Assembly: GCF_000484695.1 (NCBI RefSeq)
Contig: NZ_AXVR01000042.1
Coordinates: 1-43,893 of the forward strand
Reading direction: 5' to 3'
Origin: Salinispora cortesiana
GTDB taxonomy: Bacteria > Actinomycetota > Actinomycetes > Mycobacteriales > Micromonosporaceae
DNA length: 43,893 bases
Shown: one piece after another, positions 14,173 to 21,579 of the stretch
Layout: each line of letters starts with the position of its first letter
How positions within the stretch are numbered: the stretch's first letter is position 1
Position numbers and translations under genes: made by a program
The notes under the pieces: model-generated
The model's database searches: none
What the model saw: only the letters and a program-made list of their open reading frames with translations
What the model was told of the DNA's origin: nothing

Positions 14173-14679
14173 CTAGCCCTCGCTCCGCTCGGCATCCTGC
14201 TGCGCCCTCGCGTACGCCAGCTGGATGAAGTCCGACGCCGTCATGGCGGTGAGAGCGGTGGCGACGAGACGGGTCAGACGCGGCGCCAGCACCAGCCCAC
14301 CGGTGAGCCCGGTGGCCACCCAGACGGCCAGGCAGAACGGGCAGCTGAGCAGCTCACCGACGGCGTGCCGGGTGGAGCTGCCCGAGTCGCGCACCTCCTC
14401 CATCACCTCGCCACTGCCGATCGGCCGGGCGTAGCGGGTGAACGGGGCCCGCAACGGGCTGGTCACGGCCTTCTTGGAGAGCAACCGGCTGAGCTTGTGG
14501 GTCGCGATGGCCAACAGGACCACGTCGGCCGTCGCGGGCCGCTCCGGCAGCGGCCGCCGAGTTGCCTTCACCAGCCCGGCGAGCGCGGCCGTCACCCCGG
14601 CGTAGGCACCCATGGCCACGAGATAGCCGCCGAGCGGCCGGTACTCGTGTGGCGCGTAGGCCCGACGCAGACGGGTCAC
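14173..14679 (-). CDS. DUF1360 membrane protein
   Basis: The 168-residue protein matches the DUF1360 pattern: a first hydrophobic helix (GGYLVAMGAYAGVTAALAGLV), RPATADVVLLAIATHKLSRLLSKKAVTSPLRAPFTRY, then LLSCPFCLAVWVATGLTGGLVLAPRLTRLVATALTAMTASDFIQLAY. The conserved CPFC...W is the hallmark. Two or three membrane helices are predicted; the function is unknown. GTG at 14679 is chosen because GAAGG lies 5 bases upstream. GTG at 14700 (seven codons longer, GAGGGAG only 2 bases before) is a real alternative. It is the last gene of a minus-strand set with the SRPBCC and DUF6158 genes. Confidence 0.8.
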   Translation of the reverse strand: MTRLRRAYAPHEYRPLGGYLVAMGAYAGVTAALAGLVKATRRPLPERPATADVVLLAIATHKLSRLLSKKAVTSPLRAPFTRYARPIGSGEVMEEVRDSGSSTRHAVGELLSCPFCLAVWVATGLTGGLVLAPRLTRLVATALTAMTASDFIQLAYARAQQDAERSEG

Positions 14680-14750
14680 TTTCGCCTTCAACTCGGTCAC
14701 CGCTCCCTCGGTCTGGTCGCCGAGCCGAACGGCTCGACGTTGCGCCCGGC

Positions 14751-15068
14751 TCAGCCCGCCTGCAGGTTGTCGGCCACCGCTTGGGCGAGATCTTCCAACG
14801 CCTCGTCCACCAGCCGGTCGGCGGTGCCACCGGTCAGGTCGAGCCGGATCCACGCCCCACCGGCGTCGGCTGGGTCAACCCGGATCTCGGCGGTCCAGTC
14901 CCCGCTGGCCCGCCAGCGGGCCGTCAGCTCCGCCGGACGGATGTCCGTAGCCGGCCGGCCGTCGGCGCGCAGCGGCTCGGGGAGCCACGCCGACATCCGG
15001 TCCGGGTCGATTGCCGTGTTGAACACGACCTCCGGGGGTGCCGACATACCCCGCTCGGCTGACGCCAT
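14751..15068 (-). CDS. SRPBCC-like protein
   Basis: This 105-residue protein (MASAERGMSAPPEVVFNTAIDPDRMSAWLPEPL...) has a START/SRPBCC-type pattern: the VVFNTAIDPDRMSAWLPE start, a central TARWRASGDWTAEIRVDPADAGGAWIRLDLTGG and a C-terminal helix (RLVDEALEDLAQAVADNL) that would close a ligand pocket. The family binds hydrophobic molecules; it is shorter than usual. The ATG shares one base with the preceding stop (TGATG), with GGGAG 7 bases upstream, showing coupling to the DUF6158 gene. A small hairpin (14721-14736) separates it from the DUF1360 gene. Confidence 0.75.
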   Translation of the reverse strand: MASAERGMSAPPEVVFNTAIDPDRMSAWLPEPLRADGRPATDIRPAELTARWRASGDWTAEIRVDPADAGGAWIRLDLTGGTADRLVDEALEDLAQAVADNLQAG

Positions 15069-15388
15069 CACAACTCCCGCAGTCGGCTCGGGTCGACCTC
15101 CCGCCCCGGGCGCCGGGCGAGGTACTCGGTCTCGAGCTCAGCGGTCCGACGCAGGTGGGTGGCGAGCGCCGCGTCGGCGGCGTGCCGCAGGGTGTCCAGC
15201 CGCGTTCGGTGCAGGCTGTGCAACTCACGGATCAGGTCGGCATCGCCGAGTTCGGCAGGGTCGATGCCGAGCACCTCGCCGTCGGCGTCCGCGGTGCCGG
15301 AGGCCCGGTCGTGCAGATGGTCTCCATCCCATTCGGGCATCCGCTGCTCCGGGCTCGGGTACTCATCCCGCCGCACGGATCCGGTCAT
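15068..15388 (-). CDS. DUF6158 family protein
   Basis: The 106-residue protein (MTGSVRRDEYPSPEQRMPEWDGDHLHD...) has a helical second half, LGDADLIRELHSLHRTRLDTLRHAADAALATHLRRTAELETEYLARRPGREVDPSRLREL, the actinobacterial family that I recall as DUF6158. The function is unknown. AAGGGGG lies about 6 bases before the ATG. It heads the three-gene set with the SRPBCC and DUF1360 genes and diverges from the membrane-protein gene at 15513. Confidence 0.72.
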   Translation of the reverse strand: MTGSVRRDEYPSPEQRMPEWDGDHLHDRASGTADADGEVLGIDPAELGDADLIRELHSLHRTRLDTLRHAADAALATHLRRTAELETEYLARRPGREVDPSRLREL

Positions 15389-15499
15389 CGTCGCCCCCTT
15401 CGCTGTTCTGGGCTGGCGTCTGGCCGGATGCCCACCCGCGGTGCCGGCAAACCAGCCCGCCGCCAGGACACGGCTGTCGGAAGGCGCCCCCGCCCCCGG

Positions 15500-15505
15500 T
15501 ACCCT
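15500..15505 (+). promoter_or_regulatory. -10 box for leaderless membrane-protein gene
   Basis: TACCCT matches TANNNT and is 7 bases before the ATG at 15513, with no Shine-Dalgarno present. Confidence 0.4.
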
Positions 15506-15512
15506 CAAGGCC

Positions 15513-15926
15513 ATGAAGCGGCTCTGGACCCCGGCGTGGATCGTGCGCCATGTGGCCATGGTCGTGCTCGTCGTGGGCTTCCTCGGGCTCGGCTGGTGGC
15601 AGCTCAGCCGCGCGGCCGGCGGCAATCCGATCAGCTGGGGATACGCCGTGGAATGGCCGGTCTTCGCCGGCTTCGTCGTCTTCGTCTGGTGGCGGGAGGT
15701 CCGCCAGGAACTCCGCGGGCCCGAGGCGCCGGGCCCCGTCGCGGAGACCACCGAGTCGTCCACGGCCGCCGAGCCGACCCGGCTGGCGGTGCGCCGGCCG
15801 GTACGGATCAGCCGTACGGCGGCCACCGGGCCGGACGGTGACGATCCGGAGCTCACCGCCTACAACCGCTACCTGCGGTGGTTGACCGACAATCCGGGTG
15901 CTCGGCCCGGCGACTACCCCGGCTAG
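15513..15926 (+). CDS. Small two-helix membrane protein, function unknown
   Basis: This 137-residue protein has two membrane helices in its first 60 residues (IVRHVAMVVLVVGFLGLGWWQLSRA and WPVFAGFVVFVWW) and then a soluble tail ending DPELTAYNRYLRWLTDNPGARPGDYPG. The GWWQLSRA segment after helix 1 resembles SURF1-type proteins, but the rest does not. Actinobacterial homologues are often labelled as a glucitol-operon regulator, which the sequence does not support. It is followed by the DUF3817 gene after 24 bases on the same strand, a pairing that suggests a joint membrane role. Confidence 0.72.
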   Translation: MKRLWTPAWIVRHVAMVVLVVGFLGLGWWQLSRAAGGNPISWGYAVEWPVFAGFVVFVWWREVRQELRGPEAPGPVAETTESSTAAEPTRLAVRRPVRISRTAATGPDGDDPELTAYNRYLRWLTDNPGARPGDYPG

Positions 15927-15950
15927 GCCGGGTCGGAAGGACGGACGACG

Positions 15951-16286
15951 GTGGGCGCAGCCCTGACCCGGTACCGCGTGATCGCCTGGATCGTCGGCGT
16001 GGTGCTGATCCTGCTCATGGTGATCGGAATGCCGCTCAAGTACGGCTTCGACTACCCGCTCGTGGTGGAGACTGTGGGCCAGGCCCACGGCTTCCTCTAC
16101 ATGGTCTATTTGGTGGCCGCCTTCGACCTGTCCCGGCGAGCCGGCTGGCCGTTGTCCCGCATGATCCTGGTGATGTTGGCGGGAACCGTTCCGTTCGTCT
16201 CCTTCTTCGCCGAGCGGCGGGTGAGCGGGTGGGTGACCGGCCAGGCCACAACCCCGGAGCCCGCGCCCAACACCCCCGTCCGATAG
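15951..16286 (+). CDS. DUF3817 membrane protein
   Basis: The 111-residue protein shows the DUF3817 pattern: three hydrophobic segments (VIAWIVGVVLILLMVIGMPLKY, ETVGQAHGFLYMVYLVAAFDL, MILVMLAGTVPFVSFFAER) with the conserved GQAHGFLYMVY and GTVPFVSFFAER. These membrane proteins have no assigned function. GTG at 15951 follows GGAAGGA at about 9 bases. It is probably co-transcribed with the preceding membrane-protein gene. Confidence 0.85.
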   Translation: MGAALTRYRVIAWIVGVVLILLMVIGMPLKYGFDYPLVVETVGQAHGFLYMVYLVAAFDLSRRAGWPLSRMILVMLAGTVPFVSFFAERRVSGWVTGQATTPEPAPNTPVR

Positions 16287-16462
16287 AAGTTCACATACTT
16301 CCGTTCGACAACAATCGCCTCGACTTCCCCTGCGGTTCACTCCTGTCCCGGGTTACCTTGTCCGGGTCGGCCCGCGCAACGCCGTCCGTCCGGAGGGCAC
16401 GGGTCCGGTGCCGCTGGGCTTCCCCCTACCCGGTGGCTGGTGGGGAGAAGGAGCCGTCGCAC

Positions 16463-17437
16463 TTGTCGTCCATCCGGAAACGACTTCCCGCCCTCGCCGT
16501 CGCGGTGATCTCGGCCACGCTGGTCGCACCGATCGCACCCGCCCAGGCCGAGCCCTCCCCCGCCGAGCTGACCCGGCAGATCGAGAAAGCCTCCGCCGAG
16601 CTGGAGCAGGTCGTGGAGGCGCACAACACCCTTGCCGAAGACCTCAAGGCGAACAAAGCCACCCTGACCCAGTTGACCGCCCGAGTGGGCCCGCTAGAAG
16701 AGCAGGTCGCGCAGAGCCGGGCCGAGGTCAACCAGTTGGCGGTGGCCGCTTACAAGACCGGTGAACTCGGCACCGCCGCCGCACTACTGAGCCCAGACGA
16801 CGCCACGACCCTTGCCGGCCGGCTCACCGCCGTCGACCGACTCGCCCAGGAGCGGCAGAAACGCATTACCGCCTTCACCAACGACCAGCGCCAACTCCTC
16901 GCGCAACGGAGCCGGCTGGAGGCAACCGTGGAGAAGGCGACCGCGCAGGCCCAAGGGCTGGCCAGCACCCGCAAGCGGATCGAGCGCGACCTGGCCGACC
17001 TGTACGAGCTGCGCCGGCAGGCGTACGGCCGGGCAACCGAACAATCCACCGCTGCCAACCAGGACCAGGGCCGAGCGGCACCATCAGTCTCCGGCGCGGC
17101 CGGGGTGGCGGTGCGGTACGCGTACGGCGCGTTGGGCAAGCCCTACCGGTGGGGCGGGGACGGCGGCGCCGGTTACGACTGCTCGGGCCTGACCTCGGCG
17201 GCGTGGCGAGCGGCCGGGAAGTCGCTACCGCACAGCACCCGCCGGCAGTGGGGGGTGGTGACGCACATCAAGCGCCGCGACCTGAGCCCCGGCGACCTGG
17301 TCTTCTACCGCGGGCTCGGGCATGTCGCCCTCTACGTGGGCAATGGTCAGATCATCGATGCCCCCACCGCCGGGCGCAACGTGCTCAAGCGCGACATGAA
17401 CATCATGCCGATCGTGGGGTACGGCCGGGTCCGCTGA
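16463..17437 (+). CDS. Secreted NlpC/P60 peptidoglycan hydrolase with coiled coil
   Basis: The 324-residue protein has a signal peptide (SSIRKRLPALAVAVISATLVAPIAPAQA), a long coiled coil (about residues 33-210, with repeated Gln/Glu/Leu/Ala patterns), and a C-terminal NlpC/P60 domain. The catalytic Cys is in GYDCSGLTSAAW (about residue 238) and the His in GLGHVALYVGNG (about 285). This is the RipA-like architecture of cell-wall endopeptidases that cut between D-Glu and meso-diaminopimelate. The coiled coil probably regulates or targets the enzyme. TTG at 16463 is chosen because GAAGGAG lies 9 bases upstream and the signal peptide begins there; a GTG ten codons earlier is less likely. Confidence 0.9.
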   Translation: MSSIRKRLPALAVAVISATLVAPIAPAQAEPSPAELTRQIEKASAELEQVVEAHNTLAEDLKANKATLTQLTARVGPLEEQVAQSRAEVNQLAVAAYKTGELGTAAALLSPDDATTLAGRLTAVDRLAQERQKRITAFTNDQRQLLAQRSRLEATVEKATAQAQGLASTRKRIERDLADLYELRRQAYGRATEQSTAANQDQGRAAPSVSGAAGVAVRYAYGALGKPYRWGGDGGAGYDCSGLTSAAWRAAGKSLPHSTRRQWGVVTHIKRRDLSPGDLVFYRGLGHVALYVGNGQIIDAPTAGRNVLKRDMNIMPIVGYGRVR

Positions 17438-17457
17438 CCAACCCCGCCCGAGAAGGG

Positions 17458-17489
17458 CCGAGCCGGCGTCCCAGCGGACGCCGGCTCGG
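17458..17489. terminator. 14-bp perfect hairpin between convergent genes
   Basis: CCGAGCCGGCGTCC and its exact complement flank a CAGC loop. It lies between the NlpC/P60 stop and the sigma factor stop and can act in both directions. Confidence 0.8.
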
Positions 17490-17495
17490 TACCGC

Positions 17496-18494
17496 TCAGG
17501 CTGCTGCCTGGAGCCCCTCGGCGCGGGCCAGTTCGCGCAGCCGGCCGAGCGCCTGAATCTCCAGCTGTCGAATCCGCTCCCGCGAGAGCGAAAAGCGTGA
17601 GGCCACCTCGGTCAGCGAGTGCTCCCGACCATCCTCAAGGCCGTATCGGGCGCGCATGATGCCCGCCGACCGGTCGTCCAGGTGGCTGAGGAGGCCCTCG
17701 ATGCGCTGCCGCTCCAGGCCAGTGAGGACGATGTCCTCCGGTGACGGTGCGTCGCTGTCGGCGACCAGGTCACCGAGGTTGGTGTCGCCGTCGTCACCGA
17801 CCGGGGTATCCAACGACACGGTGTCCTGCGACCAGCGAACCAGCTCGTTGACCCGCTCGACGGTGACACCGAGCGCCGTCGCGATCTGCTCTGGCTCCGG
17901 GTCGCTGCCGAGCTCACGGGTGAGCTGCCGGGCCACGTTCCGCATCCGGTTGACATCCTCCACCAGGTGCACCGGCAGTCGCACAGTGCGCTCCTGCTGG
18001 GCGATCGCCCGGCTGATCGCCTGGCGGATCCACCAGGTCGCGTAGGTGGAGAACTTGAAGCCACGCTCGTAGTCGAACTTCTCCACCGCCCGGACCAGAC
18101 CGGTGTTGCCCTCCTGGATCAGATCCAACATGGGCATCCCGGAACGGACATACCGTCGGGCGATCGACACGACCAGTCGCAGGTTGGCCCGGATGAACAG
18201 ATCCTTGGCCCGCGACCCCTCAGCGACCAGCCGTTGGAGTTCCGCCCTCTCGACGCCGGCCGGGACGCGGTCCTCGTCGAGCAGATGCTCGGAGTAGAGG
18301 CCAGCCTCGATCGCCTTGGAAAGATCGACCTCCGTGGCGGCGTCCAGCAACGGCGTCCGGGAAATCTCGTGAAGGTAGACGCCGACCAGATCGCGCTCCT
18401 CGGCGACCTCGTCGGTCCGCATGCCGATATTCTTGTCCACGTTGCCCACGGTCCCCTCGCTCGCGCCGGTTGCCCGGTTCCTTGCCATCCCCAC
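17496..18494 (-). CDS. RNA polymerase sigma factor, primary-like (HrdB/SigB type)
   Basis: This 332-residue sigma-70 protein has region 1.2 (DLVGVYLHEISRTPLLDAATEVDLSKAIEAGL), region 2 with LFIRANLRLVVSIARRYVRSGMPMLDLIQEGNTGLVRAVEKFDYERGFKFSTYATWWIRQAISRAI (-10 recognition and melting), region 3, and region 4.2 (SLTEVASRFSLSRERIRQLEIQALGRLREL). It lacks the long region 1.1 of the housekeeping factor, so it is most like group 2 factors such as mycobacterial SigB or Streptomyces HrdA/C/D. The GTG at 18494 follows GGGAGGGAG by 9 bases; an ATG two codons on (18488) is an alternative. Recognition of TTGACA/TANNNT promoters is expected from region 2.4. Confidence 0.93.
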   Translation of the reverse strand: MGMARNRATGASEGTVGNVDKNIGMRTDEVAEERDLVGVYLHEISRTPLLDAATEVDLSKAIEAGLYSEHLLDEDRVPAGVERAELQRLVAEGSRAKDLFIRANLRLVVSIARRYVRSGMPMLDLIQEGNTGLVRAVEKFDYERGFKFSTYATWWIRQAISRAIAQQERTVRLPVHLVEDVNRMRNVARQLTRELGSDPEPEQIATALGVTVERVNELVRWSQDTVSLDTPVGDDGDTNLGDLVADSDAPSPEDIVLTGLERQRIEGLLSHLDDRSAGIMRARYGLEDGREHSLTEVASRFSLSRERIRQLEIQALGRLRELARAEGLQAAA

Positions 18495-18915
18495 GTCCGC
18501 CAGCTCCCTCCCCGTACCTTCCGCTGTTGCTCATCGGCGCTGACACCTGAACAACAGTTGAGACGCGTCAGGGATTCCATATCGTGAGTCGAACGTGTCA
18601 CGAATGCCTGATAATTAGCTGAGAGCACGGTCCATATTTGCTGTCAGCACCTCAGGTGGCGGCCCTGAGCTGAGCACGACGTCCGTTAGGTGGATCGACT
18701 GCCGCCGACCCGGTCAATGGCAACACCACCCCGACCAAGGGCACAGCGACCCGGGTCACCACCGAACTGCGATCCTGGTCACGCCCGGATGTGCCACGGC
18801 GGCCCGGCCGGTTCATCCACACCCGTGGTGATACCCCGCGCCAGGGTGAACAATCCGCAGACAGGTTCCATGCCGGGCCCGAGGCCAGCCGGGCCACCCC
18901 CACCATTCGCGCCGA
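18495..18915. other. Gene-free stretch of 421 bases upstream of the sigma gene
   Basis: The first part (18495-18650) is the sigma-factor leader and is AT-richer than its surroundings; a clear promoter could not be fixed, though GTGACA and TATGGA-like boxes occur. The second part (18652-18915) is GC-rich and holds open frames without ribosome sites or recognisable proteins. I see no RNA gene. Confidence 0.5.
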
Positions 18916-19638
18916 TCATTGGTGCACCGGAACCCGAGCCGGCTCGTCCGCCGATTCCGGCGCCACGCCCAACCAACTGTGCAGGTGCTCCCTGATCTGC
19001 CGGCTCACCTCGTCGGCCGGACGGTCCGCATCCACCAGCACGAAGGTGGGGTGCTCCGGCAGACTCCGGTACGCGCGATCCGCCGCGATCAGGTACCGCA
19101 TGCTCTCGTGGTCAGTGCCGCGCCGCTCGATCCGCCGGTACGCCTCAGCGGGGTTGACCGCCAGCAGGAACGTTACCTGTGGCCGGGGAAAGACCCGGTA
19201 GCCGAGCCGGGTCAGCCGCTCCCACCGGTGACCGCCATGCGCCCGAATGCTCGCGTACTGGCAGGCGGAGTAGCGGTCCATCACCGCGACCCGGCCGGTC
19301 AGCCGGCGCCCCAGCAGGGCGGCGGCGATGGCAAGCCACCGCAGAACGGACTCTGCGACCAGGAGACCGGCCCGCCCGAGGAGCCGCTGCGCGTCCCGCC
19401 GACCCAGCCGCCGCGCCACCCGGCCGAGGAAACGCCGGCCACCGGCATTGCGATGGTAGGTGGCGGGAAGCCCGGCCGCGGTCAGCTCGGCAGCCAGCCG
19501 GTGGGCCTGCGTCGTCTTACCCGAACCGTCGATGCCGATCAGGGCGACAGCACGCAGTCGGGCCCTGCCACGTGGCGTTCGAGCCCTGCCGCGTCGCAGT
19601 CGGGCCCTGCCGCGTCGTGCCCCCTTGGAATCGGCCAC
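18916..19638 (-). CDS. Thymidylate kinase-like P-loop kinase
   Basis: The 240-residue protein has a thymidylate-kinase-type Walker A (LIGIDGSGKTTQAHRLAAEL, about residues 34-45), a central DRYSACQYA segment in the position of the DR(Y/F) nucleotide-binding motif, and RRGTDHESMRYLIAADRAYRSL like the lid region. The overall length and the non-canonical motifs suggest an actinobacterial paralogue, not the essential Tmk; the substrate is unknown. The N-terminal about 30 residues are basic and built from 7-residue repeats (RRGRARL type). GTG at 19638 is chosen because a TTGAGC/TAGCGT promoter ends 7 bases before it; an earlier ATG-frame start would lie inside the promoter. Confidence 0.8.
   Translation of the reverse strand: MADSKGARRGRARLRRGRARTPRGRARLRAVALIGIDGSGKTTQAHRLAAELTAAGLPATYHRNAGGRRFLGRVARRLGRRDAQRLLGRAGLLVAESVLRWLAIAAALLGRRLTGRVAVMDRYSACQYASIRAHGGHRWERLTRLGYRVFPRPQVTFLLAVNPAEAYRRIERRGTDHESMRYLIAADRAYRSLPEHPTFVLVDADRPADEVSRQIREHLHSWLGVAPESADEPARVPVHQ
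19553..19615. repeat. Three tandem 21-base units in the kinase N-terminus
   Basis: Units at 19553-19573, 19574-19594 and 19595-19615 share the core GCCCTGCC(A/G)CGT. On the minus strand they code a Pro/Arg-Arg-Gly-Arg-Ala-Arg-Leu/Thr heptad. As the unit is a multiple of three, copy number could vary without frameshift. Confidence 0.7.
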
Positions 19639-19645
19639 CCTGCAC

Positions 19646-19673
19646 ACGCTATCCGACCCACGCTCCCGCTCAA
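19646..19673 (-). promoter_or_regulatory. Promoter of leaderless kinase gene
   Basis: On the minus strand TTGAGC (19673-19668), a 16-base spacer and TAGCGT (19651-19646) form a good promoter. The -10 box ends 7 bases before GTG 19638. Confidence 0.55.
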
Positions 19674-19797
19674 TCGGCCGATCCACGACCTTTGGTGGTG
19701 GTTGACGTTCTTCCCGCGCGCTGCGCTAGGTGTGGCAGACCACGATGCCGGGTACCGACCTGACACTTCCGCCCGACCGCCAGGAACGGAGAGCCAG

Positions 19798-20382
19798 ATG
19801 GCCGAGCGCGGGGCCGAGACCCTGGTGCACACGCTGAAAAAGGTCGTCGCCGTGCTCAAACAGGAAGATATCCCCTTCGCGCTCGGCGGCAGCTTCGCCG
19901 TATACGCGCACGGCGGCCACTCCAGCGAACACGACGTCGACTTCCTGATCCGGGAGGCAGACGTCGACCAGGCCCTGGGCGCCCTGGTCGCGGCCGGCTT
20001 CCTCGCCGAGCGCCCGCCCGAGGACTGGCTGGTCAAGGTCTTCGACGACGACCGCGTGGTGGACCTGATCCACCGACCCGTCGAAACCCCGGTGACGGAC
20101 ACGACCTTCGTCGAGACCATCGTCCGACCGGTGGACGCGATCCACATGCCGGTGCTCTCGGCAACCCAGCTGATGGTGCACAAACTGCTCAGCTTCTCGC
20201 AGCACTACTGCGACTTCGCCCGGGGCCTGCCCCTGGCTCGCTCGCTACGCGAGCAGATCGACTGGGAACGGGTATGCCGGGACACGCGCCACTCGCCGTA
20301 CGCCGAGGCGTTCCTGGTGCTGCTGGACCGGCTTGAGGTAGTGGCGTACGCCGGCACACCGGAACGAAAGGGGACACCGTGA
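19798..20382 (+). CDS. Nucleotidyltransferase-fold protein (MNT/AbiEii-like)
   Basis: The 194-residue protein (MAERGAETLVHTLKKVVAVLKQEDIPFALGGSFAVYAHGGHSSEHDVDFLI...) has the nucleotidyltransferase active-site pattern: GGS at about residue 30, then an HDVDF with the metal-binding D-x-D, and a later VVDLIHRP that would give the third acid. It belongs to the minimal nucleotidyltransferases that modify proteins, RNA or small molecules with a nucleotide, but the target is unknown. No partner antitoxin gene is next to it. GGAG lies 6 bases before the ATG. Its end overlaps the next gene by 4 bases (GTGA), opening a tight five-gene set. Confidence 0.78.
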   Translation: MAERGAETLVHTLKKVVAVLKQEDIPFALGGSFAVYAHGGHSSEHDVDFLIREADVDQALGALVAAGFLAERPPEDWLVKVFDDDRVVDLIHRPVETPVTDTTFVETIVRPVDAIHMPVLSATQLMVHKLLSFSQHYCDFARGLPLARSLREQIDWERVCRDTRHSPYAEAFLVLLDRLEVVAYAGTPERKGTP

Positions 20383-20657
20383 CCGAGCACCGCGACGTTG
20401 ACACGCGACGAGCGACCGACGCGTACGTGTCAGCCGAGATTCACCGGCTCCTCGCCGAGGACCCCGAGGTCGCCGAGCAGGGCATCACCGTGGTCCGCCG
20501 GGAACTCGGCCTGGTACTGCATGGCGAGGTGGAGAGCGCGCAGCGCCGGGACGAGATTCTCCGGCGGGTCGCCGAGCACTTCCCGGAGCTGGCGGTCACC
20601 AGCGACATCGGGGTAGTCCGTGCACAGCCGCCCACAGAAATCGAACAACTGCCCTGA
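20379..20657 (+). CDS. Small BON-like protein
   Basis: This 92-residue protein (VTEHRDVDTRRATDAYVSAEIHRLLAEDPEVAEQGITVVRRELGLVLHGEVESAQRRDEILRRVAEHFPELAVTSDIGV...) fits the BON domain layout: a helix, then GITVVRRELGLVLHGEVES as the beta hairpin, then a second helix and a final strand. BON domains bind phospholipids or act as small modules in exported proteins; here there is no signal peptide. The GTG overlaps the preceding stop by 4 bases, and the next start follows after 10 bases. The BON call is moderate; the role is unknown. Confidence 0.65.
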   Translation: MTEHRDVDTRRATDAYVSAEIHRLLAEDPEVAEQGITVVRRELGLVLHGEVESAQRRDEILRRVAEHFPELAVTSDIGVVRAQPPTEIEQLP

Positions 20658-20667
20658 GGGAGGCCCG

Positions 20668-21444
20668 ATGGTGATCCGAATCGCCGCCGTGGGCGACGTG
20701 CATCTAGACGAGGACGTGGTTGGCCGCTTCCGGCCGGCCCTTGAGGAGTTGCCGAACCACGCTGACGTGCTGCTGCTCGCCGGTGATCTGACCCGCCACG
20801 GCACCGAGGCCGAGGCGCGGTGCGTGGCACGCGAGTTCGGTGGCCTGGGAGTGCCGGTGGTGACCGTACTCGGCAACCACGACTACCAGTGCGACGAGGT
20901 GCCGCAGGTGGTAGAGGTGCTTGAGGAGGCGGGAATCACCGTGCTGGAGGGCAACGGGACGGTGTTGGACTGCTCGGGCAGCCGGCTCGGCATCGCCGGG
21001 GTGAAGGGGTTCGGTGGTGGCTTCGCCGGGCGGTGCGCCGCCGACTTCGGCGAACCGGAGATGAAGGCGTTCGTGGGGGCCAGCACCGAGAGCGCGGACG
21101 CGCTCAAAGCCGCCCTGCATTCCCTCGACTGCGACCTGCTGGTGGCGCTGACCCACTACTCCCCGGTGCCCGACACGCTCGCCGGCGAGCCGCCGGAGAT
21201 CTATGCCTTCCTCGGCTGCTACCAGCTGGGCCAGGCGATCGACTCAGCCCCCACCACACTCGCCCTACACGGACATGCGCATCACGGGACCGAACGCGGC
21301 ACCACACCCGGAGGAGTACGGGTGCGTAACGTGGCACACCCGGTGATCAAGCAGGCGTACAGCGTCTTCCACCTGGGTGAGCACCTCGAACCGGGCGAGG
21401 TTTCCCGGATGGGCAGCCTGGGTACTCGGCCGGCGTGGAGCTGA
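20668..21444 (+). CDS. Calcineurin-like metallophosphoesterase
   Basis: The 258-residue protein shows the five metallophosphoesterase blocks: GDVHLDED (residue 9), LLAGDLTRHG (about 38), LGNHDY (about 70), ALTHYSP (about 170) and HGHAHHG (about 208), the set of Asp, Asn and His ligands for two metals. Substrates range from cyclic nucleotides to phosphoproteins, and none can be assigned. Start ATG 20668 has GAGGGAGG 5 bases upstream. It is the third gene of the nucleotidyltransferase/BON set, and its last codons overlap the next small gene. Confidence 0.9.
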   Translation: MVIRIAAVGDVHLDEDVVGRFRPALEELPNHADVLLLAGDLTRHGTEAEARCVAREFGGLGVPVVTVLGNHDYQCDEVPQVVEVLEEAGITVLEGNGTVLDCSGSRLGIAGVKGFGGGFAGRCAADFGEPEMKAFVGASTESADALKAALHSLDCDLLVALTHYSPVPDTLAGEPPEIYAFLGCYQLGQAIDSAPTTLALHGHAHHGTERGTTPGGVRVRNVAHPVIKQAYSVFHLGEHLEPGEVSRMGSLGTRPAWS

Positions 21445-21578
21445 TTCTCTGGCTGATCTCGGTCGTCCTGGTGGTGGCTGGCATTCTCGCCCTGTTCCGG
21501 CAGCGGATCCTCTGGGGAGTCGTCCTCATCGTCGGTGGCCTGCTGGTCGGACCGGGCGGGGTCAACGTCATCAGCTGA
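21435..21578 (+). CDS. GPGG-motif small membrane protein
   Basis: A 47-residue frame runs from GTG 21435 to TGA 21578: VELILWLISVVLVVAGILAL, an Arg-rich turn (FRQRI), a second hydrophobic helix and the terminal GPGGVNVIS. This matches the actinobacterial GPGG-motif small membrane protein family, of unknown function. It overlaps the end of the metallophosphoesterase gene by 10 bases in another frame, and its stop is one base before the TspO start, so it is translated by coupling. It is easily missed because of its size. Confidence 0.75.
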   Translation: MELILWLISVVLVVAGILALFRQRILWGVVLIVGGLLVGPGGVNVIS

Positions 21579-21579
21579 C

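Noticed and set aside
18652..18906. 84-residue minus-strand frame near the sigma gene
   Set aside because: No ribosome site and no recognisable protein in a GC-rich, overlapping-frame region.
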